Below are positions 43,507-51,594 of a stretch of 64,000 bases of DNA, piece by piece; position 1 is the stretch's first letter; the number at the start of each line of letters is the position of its first letter. The notes under the pieces are model-generated. The model was not told the DNA's origin and made no database searches. It saw only the letters and a list, made by a program, of their open reading frames with translations. The stretch spans positions 53,501 through 117,500 of the forward strand of contig CANMSD010000003.1 in the NCBI GenBank assembly GCA_947500645.1, written 5' to 3'. Origin of the DNA: an uncultured Erythrobacter sp. (GTDB taxonomy: Bacteria; Pseudomonadota; Alphaproteobacteria; Sphingomonadales; Sphingomonadaceae). The position numbers and the translations under genes are program-made.

Positions 43507-44379
43507 ATGAATTTCTCGCAGCTGATAGCTCGCACCGGACTCGCCTTGGCAGGTGGTTTCGCCCTGATAGCCGCGCCACTCGCTGCACAAGGGGTCGAAC
43601 GCTTCGATCCGGATGAGGCCTATGACGCGTCCGCTCAGATCGATCTCGCACCGATCGACGGTGATCTAGATTCGGCCAGCTCGTCGGCGACGACAAGCAA
43701 CGCCCCAGTTCCCGTGCCTGCTCAAGGCGACACGACCGCAGAGTGGAGTGTCTCGTCGCCGGATGCGCCTCGCCCCAACTTCGATGATCAGTTCGCGACC
43801 TATTCGACCGACGCTCAAGTCGCGCCCGAGTGGACAGACCCGGCTGCCGCAGACGCAGTTGGTGCGCCCGATGGCACCGTCGAGACTGCAGACGGGACGA
43901 CCTACGGCGAAGACGATCTGATCGGCGCTGCGGAAGGCGTGTTCGGCAAGGGTGCCGAGGGTCTTGCAAAAATGATTCAGGGCCTGCTGAAAGAACAGGG
44001 CGAGCCCAATGGATATATCGTCGGCCGTGAAGCTGGCGGCGCGTTCATCGTAGGCGCTCGATACGGATCGGGTACGCTGCACCACAAGATCGAGGGACAA
44101 CGCAAGGTCTATTGGACCGGCCCATCAATCGGCTTTGACGCTGGCGCAAATGCCGCCAACACATTTGTGCTGGTCTACAACCTTTACGACACCGAAGAGC
44201 TGTACGAACGCTATCCTGCAGGCGAGGGCCAAGCCTATCTCGTCGGCGGTCTCAACGCGAGTTACATGCGCAAGGGCGACGTCGTTCTCATCCCGATCAG
44301 AGTCGGTGCGGGCCTGCGCCTGGGCGTTAATGCCGGCTATATGAAGTTTTCCAAGAAGCAGCGTTGGTTGCCGTTCTAA
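43507..44379 (+). CDS. eipA: EipA-family envelope integrity protein (DUF1134)
   Basis: A 290-residue exported protein. The signal MNFSQLIARTGLALAGGFALIAAPLAAQG is followed by a long acidic, Ser/Ala/Pro-rich disordered region (about 35-150). The DUF1134 domain then carries NGYIVGREAGGAFIVGARYGSGTLHHKI, KVYWTGPSIGFDAGANAANTFVLVYNLYDTEELYERYP and PIRVGAGLRLGVNAGYMKFS. In Brucella this periplasmic protein supports envelope integrity and division. I use ATG 43507; a GTG 18 bases earlier would break the signal. The disordered linker is longer than in most relatives I know of. Confidence 0.9.
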   Translation: MNFSQLIARTGLALAGGFALIAAPLAAQGVERFDPDEAYDASAQIDLAPIDGDLDSASSSATTSNAPVPVPAQGDTTAEWSVSSPDAPRPNFDDQFATYSTDAQVAPEWTDPAAADAVGAPDGTVETADGTTYGEDDLIGAAEGVFGKGAEGLAKMIQGLLKEQGEPNGYIVGREAGGAFIVGARYGSGTLHHKIEGQRKVYWTGPSIGFDAGANAANTFVLVYNLYDTEELYERYPAGEGQAYLVGGLNASYMRKGDVVLIPIRVGAGLRLGVNAGYMKFSKKQRWLPF

Positions 44380-44519
44380 GAGCGAGCGGGAACCAACGCA
44401 AAGGCTTCTCGTTCTAGCGATATCCCACCAGGAGAGCCCTGCGGGTCGCAAAAACTGAATAGTCAGCGGGCAAAAGCTGGTTGCAGCATTGCCCTACAGG
44501 CGGCATTGCGCTTGGCGTC

Positions 44520-45695
44520 ATGCTCAACCGACTCGAAACTCAATCGCCCGACGCGCTGCTCGCGCTGATCAAGCTTCACGCCGAAGACGACCGTGCGGAC
44601 AAAATCGACCTCGGCGTCGGTGTGTATCGCACCGGCCAGGGCGATACGCCGGTGTTCGCTGCCATAAAGGCGGCGGAGCAGCGTCTGGTCGATAATCAGG
44701 ACAGCAAGAGCTATCTCGGGCCCGAAGGCGACATGGGCTTTGTGAACGCGCTTATGCCTTACATTTTCGGCGAGGACGCTACCATGGGCGGCCGCATTGC
44801 CGGGATGCAGACACCGGGCGGCACCGGCGCTGTTCGACTGGCTGCGGCGCTAGGCCAGAAGGCCGGGCTGGAGCGGCTCTATATGGGCACGCCAAGCTGG
44901 CCGAACCATGCCCAGATCTTTGGCGATATTGCGCTGGAGTTTATCGGATTTGAGCATGCCAATGCCGATGGCAGCGCGAATATCGACGGTGTGCTCGAGG
45001 CTATCCGCAGCGCGCCTGCAAACTCTGGTATTTTGCTCCACGGTTGCTGCCACAACCCGACCGGCGTCGATTACACTGCCGAGCATTGGGATGCGATCGG
45101 CGATGCAATTGCAGAGACCGGCATCTTCCCGATCATCGACACTGCCTATCAAGGGCTTGGTAATGGCTTGGAGGAAGATGCGGCGGGTTTGCGCAGCGTA
45201 CTCGCCAAAGTACCCGAAGCCTTCATCGCCTATAGCTGCGACAAGAATTTTGGTATGTACCGCGATCGCGTGGGTGCGTTCTACATTCTCGCCGACGATA
45301 AGGCGGTGTTGGAGAAGGCTTTCTCCAACGCGAACGCGCTTGCGCGCGCCAGTTGGTCCATGCCGCCTGATCATGGCGGAGCGGCAGTGCGCGTGATCCT
45401 CCGCGATAGCGCGCTTACTCAAATGTGGCTCGATGAACTCGAGACAATGCGTGAGAGGATGCGCCAGGTGCGCGAGCGTCTGGCCGAAGCCGGGCAGGTG
45501 GGTGGCATCGACCTGGCACCGTTGGGCAAGCAGAACGGCCTGTTCTCCATGATCCCTATGACCAAGGAGCAGGTGGTGGAGCTGCGCGAGAAGCACGGCA
45601 TTTACATGGCGGCATCGGGGCGGTTGAACATCGCTGGCCTGACCATGGCGAACATCGACAAGTTCATCGATGCGGTCGCTGACGTAACCGGCTGA
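44520..45695 (+). CDS. Aromatic amino acid aminotransferase (class I)
   Basis: A 391-residue PLP enzyme of the TyrB/AspC group: DKIDLGVGVYRTGQGDTPVF, SYLGPEGDMGF, QTPGGTGAVRLAA, LLHGCCHNPTGVDYT, DTAYQGLGNGLEEDA, YSCDKNFGMYRDRVGA with PLP Lys242, and SGRLNIAGLT near the end. It transaminates tyrosine, phenylalanine or aspartate and can feed 4-hydroxyphenylpyruvate to HppD, 4 kb upstream. The start ATG 44520 gives the family N-terminus; a longer frame from 44481 adds thirteen unlikely residues. A GNAT gene follows at 13 bases. Confidence 0.92.
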   Translation: MLNRLETQSPDALLALIKLHAEDDRADKIDLGVGVYRTGQGDTPVFAAIKAAEQRLVDNQDSKSYLGPEGDMGFVNALMPYIFGEDATMGGRIAGMQTPGGTGAVRLAAALGQKAGLERLYMGTPSWPNHAQIFGDIALEFIGFEHANADGSANIDGVLEAIRSAPANSGILLHGCCHNPTGVDYTAEHWDAIGDAIAETGIFPIIDTAYQGLGNGLEEDAAGLRSVLAKVPEAFIAYSCDKNFGMYRDRVGAFYILADDKAVLEKAFSNANALARASWSMPPDHGGAAVRVILRDSALTQMWLDELETMRERMRQVRERLAEAGQVGGIDLAPLGKQNGLFSMIPMTKEQVVELREKHGIYMAASGRLNIAGLTMANIDKFIDAVADVTG

Positions 45696-45708
45696 GGAGC
45701 GGCAATCG

Positions 45709-46263
45709 GTGGATCGCCAACCCACACTTGAAGGCGAGCGCGTCCTGCTTAGGCCGCTGCGGGCGGACGACTGGGAGGCGCTGTTTGCTATCGCTTCCGA
45801 TCCGGCCGTTTGGGAGCAGCATCCCATGCACGATCGCTGGCGTGAGGACGTTTTTCGCGAGTTTTTCGAGGACGCTTTGGCGCAGGGCGGGGCGCTGGCA
45901 GTTATCGATAAGGCGAAAGACGCGATCATCGGTTCATCGCGATTTCAGGTCTTTGATGAAGAGGAGGGCGGTTCGGTAGAGATCGGCTGGACGTTCCTTG
46001 CCCCGCGATACTGGGGCATGGGGATCAACGCCGAGATGAAGCGCCTGATGCTGATGCATGCGCTCGAGAACGTCGCGCGGGTCGACTTTCGGGTTGGCGA
46101 GACGAATTATCGCTCACGCATTGCGCTGGAGAATATCGGCGCCGAACGCACTCGCCGCACGGAGCTTACTCAGTATCAGGGGCGGCGCGTGTTGCATGTG
46201 GTCTATGAGATCACGGTCGAGAGCTTTGCGAATGGACCATTAATGACTGGCGGGCAAAGTTGA
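45709..46263 (+). CDS. GNAT-family N-acetyltransferase (RimJ/RimL-like)
   Basis: A 184-residue protein starting from a GTG: PTLEGERVLLRPLRADDWEALFAIASDP, then EIGWTFLAPRYWGMGINAEMKRLMLMHALEN (acetyl-CoA loop region) and VDFRVGETNYRSRIALENIGA. This matches the RimJ/RimL-like group that acetylates protein N-termini or small amines. It is 13 bases after the aminotransferase. The last four codons and the stop lie inside repeat copy B, so the C-terminal GGQS may be dictated by that element. Confidence 0.87.
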   Translation: MDRQPTLEGERVLLRPLRADDWEALFAIASDPAVWEQHPMHDRWREDVFREFFEDALAQGGALAVIDKAKDAIIGSSRFQVFDEEEGGSVEIGWTFLAPRYWGMGINAEMKRLMLMHALENVARVDFRVGETNYRSRIALENIGAERTRRTELTQYQGRRVLHVVYEITVESFANGPLMTGGQS

Positions 46264-46354
46264 CACAATTGACGGTGTGTCAGGCAGTCGTTTTCGCTCT
46301 AAATTACTGAAACAGATTGATAAAACGATCAATTGGCGAAGTTGACACTTCTCC
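46252..46354 (-). repeat. Dispersed intergenic repeat, copy B
   Basis: Read on the minus strand, this 103-base element begins GGAGAAGTGTCAACTTCG (46354-46337), has GTTTCAG and GAGCGAAAACGAC in the middle, then TGACAC and GTGTCAACTTTGCCC at 46269-46252. The first 18 bases match copy A (39056) in 17 positions; the length differs by one base. It lies between convergent genes and overlaps the end of the GNAT gene, whose TGA (46261-46263) is part of GTTGACAC. The remaining gap to 46496 shows nothing further. Confidence 0.75.
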
Positions 46355-46496
46355 AACTGAAAACGCATGTTTTCGTATCCGCTCAAAGAGGGGGATTGGG
46401 CTCGACGACTTCAAAGAACAGGCGGTCGATATACGGCGCAATTCGCCTGTAGGAAATTGGGCGGTTTGTGCGGGAAACGAATAGACCGATCCCGGC

Positions 46497-46886
46497 TCAG
46501 GCGGCAGGCTGCAGCATTGTTGGATCGAAAATCACGTGCTCCTCGATCGCCATGCCATTGGCGAGCCGAAACCGATCGACCCCGAGCCATTCTTTTTGCT
46601 GTCCGTCGATCTTGGCCGACGACTTCCAGAAAATGTAGAGGCGGTCGCCATCGCCTGCGCAATCGACGGGCGTGACTTTCAGCTCATCCATCGAGTCTAG
46701 GACACCCGCCATCACTTCGACATATTCGGCCCCGGAAAAAGTGCCTTGGCCTGAGAAATGTATCGTCGCGTCCGGCGCAATAATCTCGGCCACACGCGGG
46801 CCTGAGGGGTCCGCCCAGAATGACTTGAAGCGGTCAAAGAAGTCCTGATGCTCTGGGGCGTTGGTTGCTTTATGGTCGTTGGGCAT
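46497..46886 (-). CDS. NTF2-like/SnoaL-like nuclear-transport-factor-fold protein
   Basis: A 129-residue protein: FFDRFKSFWADPSGPRVAEIIAPDATIHFSG, then DRLYIFWKSSAKIDGQQKEWLGVDRFRLANGMAIEEHVIFDPTML. The cone-shaped NTF2 fold is used by isomerases, dehydratases and binding proteins; no catalytic pair is obvious. The start ATG 46886 has GGAGAAA upstream; a longer reading to 46934 would run into the operator region. It is divergent from the MarR gene with two palindromes between, so it is probably the regulator's main target. Confidence 0.8.
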   Translation of the reverse strand: MPNDHKATNAPEHQDFFDRFKSFWADPSGPRVAEIIAPDATIHFSGQGTFSGAEYVEVMAGVLDSMDELKVTPVDCAGDGDRLYIFWKSSAKIDGQQKEWLGVDRFRLANGMAIEEHVIFDPTMLQPAA

Positions 46887-46935
46887 AGTTTTCTCCGTTG
46901 CCGATGCCGGATGATTTGAACCTCTACTCGTCATT

Positions 46936-46954
46936 TATGTGCGCAGCGCACATA
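46936..46954. promoter_or_regulatory. Palindromic operator 1 of the MarR-type regulator
   Basis: TATGTGCGC-A-GCGCACATA is a perfect nine-base inverted repeat around one base, 50 bases upstream of the NTF2-like start. A second related palindrome lies at 46972, centred 33 bases away, about three helical turns. The pair is the likely binding site of the divergent MarR protein. Confidence 0.75.
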
Positions 46955-46971
46955 TAGTCAAGTTGAAAAGC

Positions 46972-46984
46972 GTGCGCGACGCAC
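46972..46984. promoter_or_regulatory. Palindromic operator 2 of the MarR-type regulator
   Basis: GTGCG-CGA-CGCAC, followed by ATATG, shares the CGCACATAT half of operator 1. It ends 13 bases before the MarR ATG, so it would block the regulator's own expression. Confidence 0.7.
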
Positions 46985-46997
46985 ATATGACCGTGGC

Positions 46998-47513
46998 ATG
47001 ATTGATCGTACTGCCAACTTACTTGGTGTTGTCGGGCTCGCCGTTGCCGACCGCATTGAGGAAACTGCGCGCGACATCCTGCGCCATTCAGGTGAAACGC
47101 CAGCCGCACTTGTGGTCATTGGATACGGATTCGGCCCCTCCAACGATCAATTGCGGCGCATTCTTGGTTTGTCCCATCCGGGCATGGTGCGCCTTATTGA
47201 TCGGCTCGTTGCGGATGGTCTGGTTGAACGCCACCAAGGGCGCGACAAACGGGCAATTGCCCTGCACCTCACCAGCTCTGGCCAAGCCCTTCGCAAGAAG
47301 CTGCTCAAGGGGCGGCTTACAGCCATAAGACCCTTCCTGGCTCCGCTTAGCGACGCAGAACGCGAGACCTTTGCCAGTCTGTTGCACAAAATGCTGTCAT
47401 CGATCGAAACATCTGACTTGGAGCGGTGCACGCTCTGCCGCCTGTGTGACGACAGCGTTTGCAGCGATTGCCCTATTCCTGCTGATTTTCGCGGACACCA
47501 ACTTTCAGCTTGA
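46998..47513 (+). CDS. MarR-family regulator with a cysteine-rich C-terminal tail
   Basis: A 171-residue winged-helix regulator. QLRRILGLSHPGMVRLIDRLVADGLVERHQGRDKRAIALHLT is the MarR recognition helix and wing. The C-terminus carries CTLCRLCDDSVCSDC, five cysteines at 144, 147, 150, 155 and 158 in a CX2CX2CX4CX2C spacing that could hold zinc or an iron-sulphur cluster or act as a thiol switch. It is divergent from the NTF2-like gene and preceded by two palindromes. The signal sensed is unknown; a redox or metal input is inferred from the tail. Confidence 0.88.
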   Translation: MIDRTANLLGVVGLAVADRIEETARDILRHSGETPAALVVIGYGFGPSNDQLRRILGLSHPGMVRLIDRLVADGLVERHQGRDKRAIALHLTSSGQALRKKLLKGRLTAIRPFLAPLSDAERETFASLLHKMLSSIETSDLERCTLCRLCDDSVCSDCPIPADFRGHQLSA

Positions 47514-47560
47514 AAAGCTCGGCGCGTTGCGACTTCGGGCTAACGGATACCCGTTACCAC

Positions 47561-48184
47561 TCACGCGGTGGCCGCCAGGCCCTGCATCCGTTTCAGATAG
47601 CGCGCGAGTACGTCGATCTCGAGATTGACCTGCGTGCCGCCAGTGAGGCGGCCCAGGGTCGTCACCTCCCAAGTGTGAGGGATGATGTTGAGTGAAAAGG
47701 TGCAGGACCCATCGTCATTGTCGATCACTTCGTTGACGGTCAGTGATACTCCGTCGACCGTAATCGACCCCTTGGGTGCAATATAGGGCGCCAGCTCTTT
47801 TGGGGCGCCGATTATCACCGTGTGGGAGCCGCCCACTTCGACCGCGCTTTCGACTTCGCCAACGGCATCGACATGGCCAGTCACGATGTGTCCGCCCAAT
47901 TCGTCGCCCAGCTTCAGCGCAGCCTCGAGGTTCAGCTGCGCGCCCGCATCCCACATTCCTGCGGCGGTTTTGGATACGCTCTCGCCGGATACATCGACCG
48001 CAAACCATGCCTTGCCAGCCTCACCGCCACGCTCGACCACCGTCATGCAGGCGCCGGAACAGGCGATGGATGCGCCGATCGCGATCTCCGCCGGATCGTA
48101 TGGGCACGCCACGCGTACGCGCAGGTCGCTCAAATGCTCGGCGCTTTCAATGGTGCCAATGGCGGTGACAATTCCGGTGAACAT
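47561..48184 (-). CDS. ribE: Riboflavin synthase, alpha chain
   Basis: A 207-residue enzyme, MFTGIVTAIGTIES at the start, built of two lumazine-binding repeats: one with SIACSGACMTVVERGG and one with SITVDGVSLTVNEV. It dismutates 6,7-dimethyl-8-ribityllumazine to riboflavin. The start is 18 bases after ribD. The repeats GHVDAVGEVES and IIPHTWEVTTLG mark their borders. It is the last gene of a minus-strand run; ribBA and ribH are not in the window, and no FMN riboswitch is visible before the run. Confidence 0.95.
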   Translation of the reverse strand: MFTGIVTAIGTIESAEHLSDLRVRVACPYDPAEIAIGASIACSGACMTVVERGGEAGKAWFAVDVSGESVSKTAAGMWDAGAQLNLEAALKLGDELGGHIVTGHVDAVGEVESAVEVGGSHTVIIGAPKELAPYIAPKGSITVDGVSLTVNEVIDNDDGSCTFSLNIIPHTWEVTTLGRLTGGTQVNLEIDVLARYLKRMQGLAATA

Positions 48185-48202
48185 GGTGGCGCGAACTCCT
48201 GC

Positions 48203-49150
48203 TTAGCGGTTTCGCAGATAGGCGGAGAAGGTGTCGCTGCCAAGCTGGCGCCGTTCGCTGCGATGCCAGCGGCCATGCGCGGCTTCCAATGAGGCCAGCT
48301 CGAGCGCGCTGAGTGCGCGGCGGCCATCGCCGATAAGGATGGGTGCCTGGTAGATGTGCAGCTCGTCGACGAGGTCTTCCTTGAGGAAACTTGCTGCGGT
48401 TTCCCCACCGCCCTCGACATAGAGATATTGCACGCCTTCCAGTTCGCTGATCTGGTCTGGGCGATTGATGATCTTCACCCCGTCCGGCGCGACACCGCGG
48501 GTTAGCAGGACGCGAGCGGGGCTGCGTTGCTCGAGCCCAGGCAGGCGCACATCGAGGCGCGGATTGTCCGCGCGCCAAGTGCCACCTCCGACCAGGATGG
48601 CGTCGTTGCGCGCTCTCTGGGCATGGACATGCGCGCGCGAAATCTCGCCGGTGATCCATCGGCTGGTTCCGTCAGCCAGCGCGATACAGCCATCAAGCGA
48701 CATGGCCAGTTTCAGCGTAACATGCGGACGATCCGCTTCGCGACGCATCATGTAGCCGGATAGGCTTTGCTTCGCGTCCTCGTGACCAATCACATCGACT
48801 GCAATTCCGGCTTCTCTCAGACGCGCGATCCCTGCGCCCGACGTGCGCGAGTCAGGATCGTTCTGGCCGATCACAACGCGGTCAGGCTTGGCCTCTGCCA
48901 GCAAGTCCGCGCAGCTCGGCCCGCGCTCCGACTCGTGCGCGCATGGTTCGAGGGTTACGTAAACGGTCGCGCCGCTGGCATTTTGCCCGCCAAGCGATGA
49001 CAGGGCTTCGGCTTCGGCATGAGGGCGCCCGGTTTCCTGCGTCCACCCACGCGCGATCAGCCTCCCTTTGCGGACGATCAGCGCGGCCACGCCGGGATTG
49101 GGCCGGCTTAGCGGCCGCGCGCGCGCTGCCAATCGGCTGGCAGCAGCCAT
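48203..49150 (-). CDS. ribD: Bifunctional riboflavin deaminase/reductase
   Basis: A 315-residue enzyme for two early riboflavin steps. Deaminase domain: RPNPGVAALIV, GRPHAEAEAL and TLEPCAHESERGPSC supply the zinc site. Reductase domain (about 145-315): PHVTLKLAMSLDGCIALADGTSRWITGE, AILVGGGTWRADNPRLDVRLPG, then VEGGGETAASFL. Only ATG 49150 fits; the usual few residues before WMAAA are open but lack a start codon, so the protein is slightly shorter than most. It follows the coiled-coil protein by 32 bases and precedes ribE by 18. Confidence 0.93.
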   Translation of the reverse strand: MAAASRLAARARPLSRPNPGVAALIVRKGRLIARGWTQETGRPHAEAEALSSLGGQNASGATVYVTLEPCAHESERGPSCADLLAEAKPDRVVIGQNDPDSRTSGAGIARLREAGIAVDVIGHEDAKQSLSGYMMRREADRPHVTLKLAMSLDGCIALADGTSRWITGEISRAHVHAQRARNDAILVGGGTWRADNPRLDVRLPGLEQRSPARVLLTRGVAPDGVKIINRPDQISELEGVQYLYVEGGGETAASFLKEDLVDELHIYQAPILIGDGRRALSALELASLEAAHGRWHRSERRQLGSDTFSAYLRNR

Positions 49151-49182
49151 CCAGTCGGCGTCGGAACGTTGGCCGGTCGAAA

Positions 49183-49659
49183 CTATGGTGTGGAGCCTTC
49201 GGATTCTTGTTCGCCATCGCTGGTATCTACGCGATTGGCGAGAAGTTCCTGGCGGCGCGCTTCATCGGCGGCTTCCTGCGCAGCGCGCTCTTCTTCGGCG
49301 CGGCGTTCCATCTCTTCAACGTCGAAACCGCTCGCTGCGCCTAGCGTCTTGTAAGCCTCTCGCTTCTGCTCCTCCAACTCCGCGATCCGCGCCTCGCGCT
49401 CGTCCTTGCGCAGCTGGTTCGCTTCGTTCGACGCGATGATTTCCTCATCGGTGCGACCGGGGGCAAAGCTGGGGATGTAAGTGATTTCGGGGCGCTCGGG
49501 CGGGATATAGACCGACTCTGAAATGGCCCAGGTTATGATCAGCACTACCGGTAGCGAAGATACGAAAAGAATCGGCCAGCGATAGGGCTGTGGCTTTCGG
49601 AACTCCTGCCAGAAGTCGAGGATGCCCGCCTTGGGATTGAAGCGCGATTTCGAGAGCAT
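49183..49659 (-). CDS. Single-span membrane protein with coiled-coil tail
   Basis: A 158-residue protein I do not assign to a named family. KAGILDFWQEFRKPQPYRWPILFVSSLPVVLIITWAI places one transmembrane helix at about 29-46. The rest, after PEITYIPSFAPGRTDEEII, is a charged Glu/Ala/Arg coiled coil (about 78-145). The N-terminal FW-EFRKPQPYRWP motif looks conserved-family-like. It sits between a peptidase gene and ribD in a likely operon. Confidence 0.7.
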   Translation of the reverse strand: MLSKSRFNPKAGILDFWQEFRKPQPYRWPILFVSSLPVVLIITWAISESVYIPPERPEITYIPSFAPGRTDEEIIASNEANQLRKDEREARIAELEEQKREAYKTLGAASGFDVEEMERRAEEERAAQEAADEARRQELLANRVDTSDGEQESEGSTP

Positions 49660-49712
49660 GAGTCCAATATAGGGCGCGCGGGCTCGCTGCGCCAGTGCGC
49701 TGTCGGGCGGCC

Positions 49713-50435
49713 TTAGCCGAAGCTGGCGTAGAGGCTGCGACCGTGTTGTTTGAGCCAGCCGTCAGCAGCGCTGATATCGCCTTCGTAAATCTCGCCGAGC
49801 AGCGCGTGGAAGGCCGGGCTGTGGTCGAAATGGACCAGATGGGTGACTTCATGTGCAACCACGGAACGGCGGACGAAATCTGGTGCCTGGATGAGCCGCC
49901 AGTTGAGCCTGATGCGCTGTTTGTCGGAGCAGCTGCCCCAGCGTTTCTGCGCGCGCGAGAGACCAACTGGGACTTGGGGTAAGTCGGCACGCTCGCAATA
50001 TTCGACCATGTCGCTCTCGAACATGCTTAGCGCCTCGCGCTCCAGCCAGCTCTTCAAGCGTTTTTCTAGCGCTGCAAGCGGCCCACCAATCCGCACGGAG
50101 CCTTGGTCTTGGCGAGGGCGGCGCGGTGCCGCCTCGTCCCACTCGATCCGCAGCGCTTCTCCACGATAGAGCAGCTCACCTCCGGGTGCCGGCGCATCCC
50201 TGCGCGGAATGCGGGCGAATTGCGAAGCGAGCCAGTCTCTTCGCGCATGGGCGAAGGCGATCGCTTCGGCGGAGCGTGCCCACTTCGGCAGGGTAATGCG
50301 AACCTCGCTGCCATCGGGCGCGAGCCGCAGCGTCAGGCGCTTGGCATTCTTCATGCGCCGCAGTGTGATCGGCACGGTTTCGCCGTCCAGCTCAATCTCC
50401 GGTGTGATCTGTTCGCGGCGCAGCCAGTCGATCAT
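49713..50435 (-). CDS. YgjP-like (DUF45) metallopeptidase
   Basis: A 240-residue cytoplasmic protein with the N-terminal [20 protein letters not shown] strand region and the zinc site in [28 protein letters not shown] (HExxH with the downstream His). This is the M48-like DUF45/YgjP family, whose substrate is unknown. The ATG 50435 overlaps the stop of the YcgN-like gene as ATGA; a reading to 50468 is not supported. It is the third gene of the SCO-to-ribE run. Confidence 0.87.
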   Translation of the reverse strand: MIDWLRREQITPEIELDGETVPITLRRMKNAKRLTLRLAPDGSEVRITLPKWARSAEAIAFAHARRDWLASQFARIPRRDAPAPGGELLYRGEALRIEWDEAAPRRPRQDQGSVRIGGPLAALEKRLKSWLEREALSMFESDMVEYCERADLPQVPVGLSRAQKRWGSCSDKQRIRLNWRLIQAPDFVRRSVVAHEVTHLVHFDHSPAFHALLGEIYEGDISAADGWLKQHGRSLYASFG

Positions 50436-50896
50436 GTCGGCTCTCTCGCTGGCTTGGGTGGGGCCCATTCCACGATGTGGTGTTCGAGCGGTCCAGCTTT
50501 AGTTTCGCTCACCACCCGTCCGGCAACCGAAACGCCAGCGCGCTTCACTGCTTCGCGATCGCCGCTGATCAGATAGTGCCAGCTGGGCAGGTCGCGTCCA
50601 GCCGCTCGCCTGCGATAGGCGCAGGTGCTGGGCAGCCATGGTACGTCTTCGACAATCTTGAGCGTCAGGCGCAGGCAATCGGGCACGAAGGCTTTGCGGT
50701 TGCGATAATCCATGCACTGCGCGGTTTCGCAATCGAGCAGTTTGCACGCGACATTGGTGTCGGCGATCTCGCCGGTATCGGCATCCTCGATCTTGTGCAG
50801 GCAGCAACGGCCACAGCCGTCACACAATGCCTCCCATTCGGCGCGGGTGAGCTCGGCGAGCTCAAGTTCCCAGAAGGCGTCCCTCAACTCACCCAT
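50432..50896 (-). CDS. YcgN-family cysteine-cluster protein (UPF0260)
   Basis: A 154-residue protein: [40 protein letters not shown], then [18 protein letters not shown] and [26 protein letters not shown]. About nine cysteines in the N-terminal two thirds fit a metal or iron-sulphur protein; the function of YcgN is unknown. It overlaps the end of the SCO gene by 13 bases and the peptidase start by four, so translation is coupled on both sides. Confidence 0.9.
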   Translation of the reverse strand: MGELRDAFWELELAELTRAEWEALCDGCGRCCLHKIEDADTGEIADTNVACKLLDCETAQCMDYRNRKAFVPDCLRLTLKIVEDVPWLPSTCAYRRRAAGRDLPSWHYLISGDREAVKRAGVSVAGRVVSETKAGPLEHHIVEWAPPKPAREPT

Positions 50897-51513
50897 TTCG
50901 CCAATTCTTCCGCGACCGCGTCGGGACCGAGATCGGTCGGCAAGGTCGCCAGCGGTTCGCCTTCGGGGCCGAACAGATAGGTGATGGTCGAGTGATTGAT
51001 CAGGTAGCCTCCGCCCGGCGTATCCTCACCGCGCTCGTAAAATACGCGAAAGTTGTCAGCTGCCGTCTTGACCTGTTCGGCGCTGCCAGTGAGACCGATC
51101 AGGTCCTGGGAAAAAGCTGAGGTAAACTCGCCGACGATCTCGGGCGTGTCGCGTTCGGTATCGACCGAGATAAAGATCGGCTGGATTTTCGCGCCGAGCT
51201 CAGGCGAGGCTTCGCGGAACTGGGCGAGGCCTTGGGTGAAGCGCTGCACATCGGTTGGGCAGATGTCAGGGCAATAGGCAAAACCGAAATAGACGATGCG
51301 GTACTTGCCCTGGAAATCGGCCCAGCGCACGGTCTCGCCCGACGTATCGATCAACTCGAACGGGCCGCCAATGTCGGCGCCCGCCAATGGAGGCTCTTCC
51401 TGAACCGCCGGTGTAACGCCGCCCGAGCACGCTGAAAGACCCAGGCTGGCGGCCAGCGCGAGGCTGGCAAAAAACCGCTTGCGAATATGCGTAGTGTTGG
51501 CGTGCTGGTTCAT
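50884..51513 (-). CDS. SCO-family copper chaperone
   Basis: A 209-residue exported protein. A signal peptide with [18 protein letters not shown] (lipobox) anchors it in the membrane; the thioredoxin-like fold carries [12 protein letters not shown] (CxxxC) and [10 protein letters not shown] with the third copper ligand His. Family members deliver copper to the CuA centre of cytochrome c oxidase subunit II. It opens the six-gene minus-strand run that ends with ribE; none of the cytochrome oxidase genes is nearby. Confidence 0.93.
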   Translation of the reverse strand: MNQHANTTHIRKRFFASLALAASLGLSACSGGVTPAVQEEPPLAGADIGGPFELIDTSGETVRWADFQGKYRIVYFGFAYCPDICPTDVQRFTQGLAQFREASPELGAKIQPIFISVDTERDTPEIVGEFTSAFSQDLIGLTGSAEQVKTAADNFRVFYERGEDTPGGGYLINHSTITYLFGPEGEPLATLPTDLGPDAVAEELAKWVS

Positions 51514-51594
51514 GGTCTGCTAACTCGGCCTCAGCCAAAGGTTGATATTGCGGGGGGCGATCATAGATTTGCCTCACATAATATGTGGCAGGAA

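Noticed and set aside
49660..49712. FMN riboswitch before the riboflavin genes
   Set aside because: The gap is 53 bases, too short, and none of the conserved riboswitch blocks is visible; ribD lies within a longer gene run.
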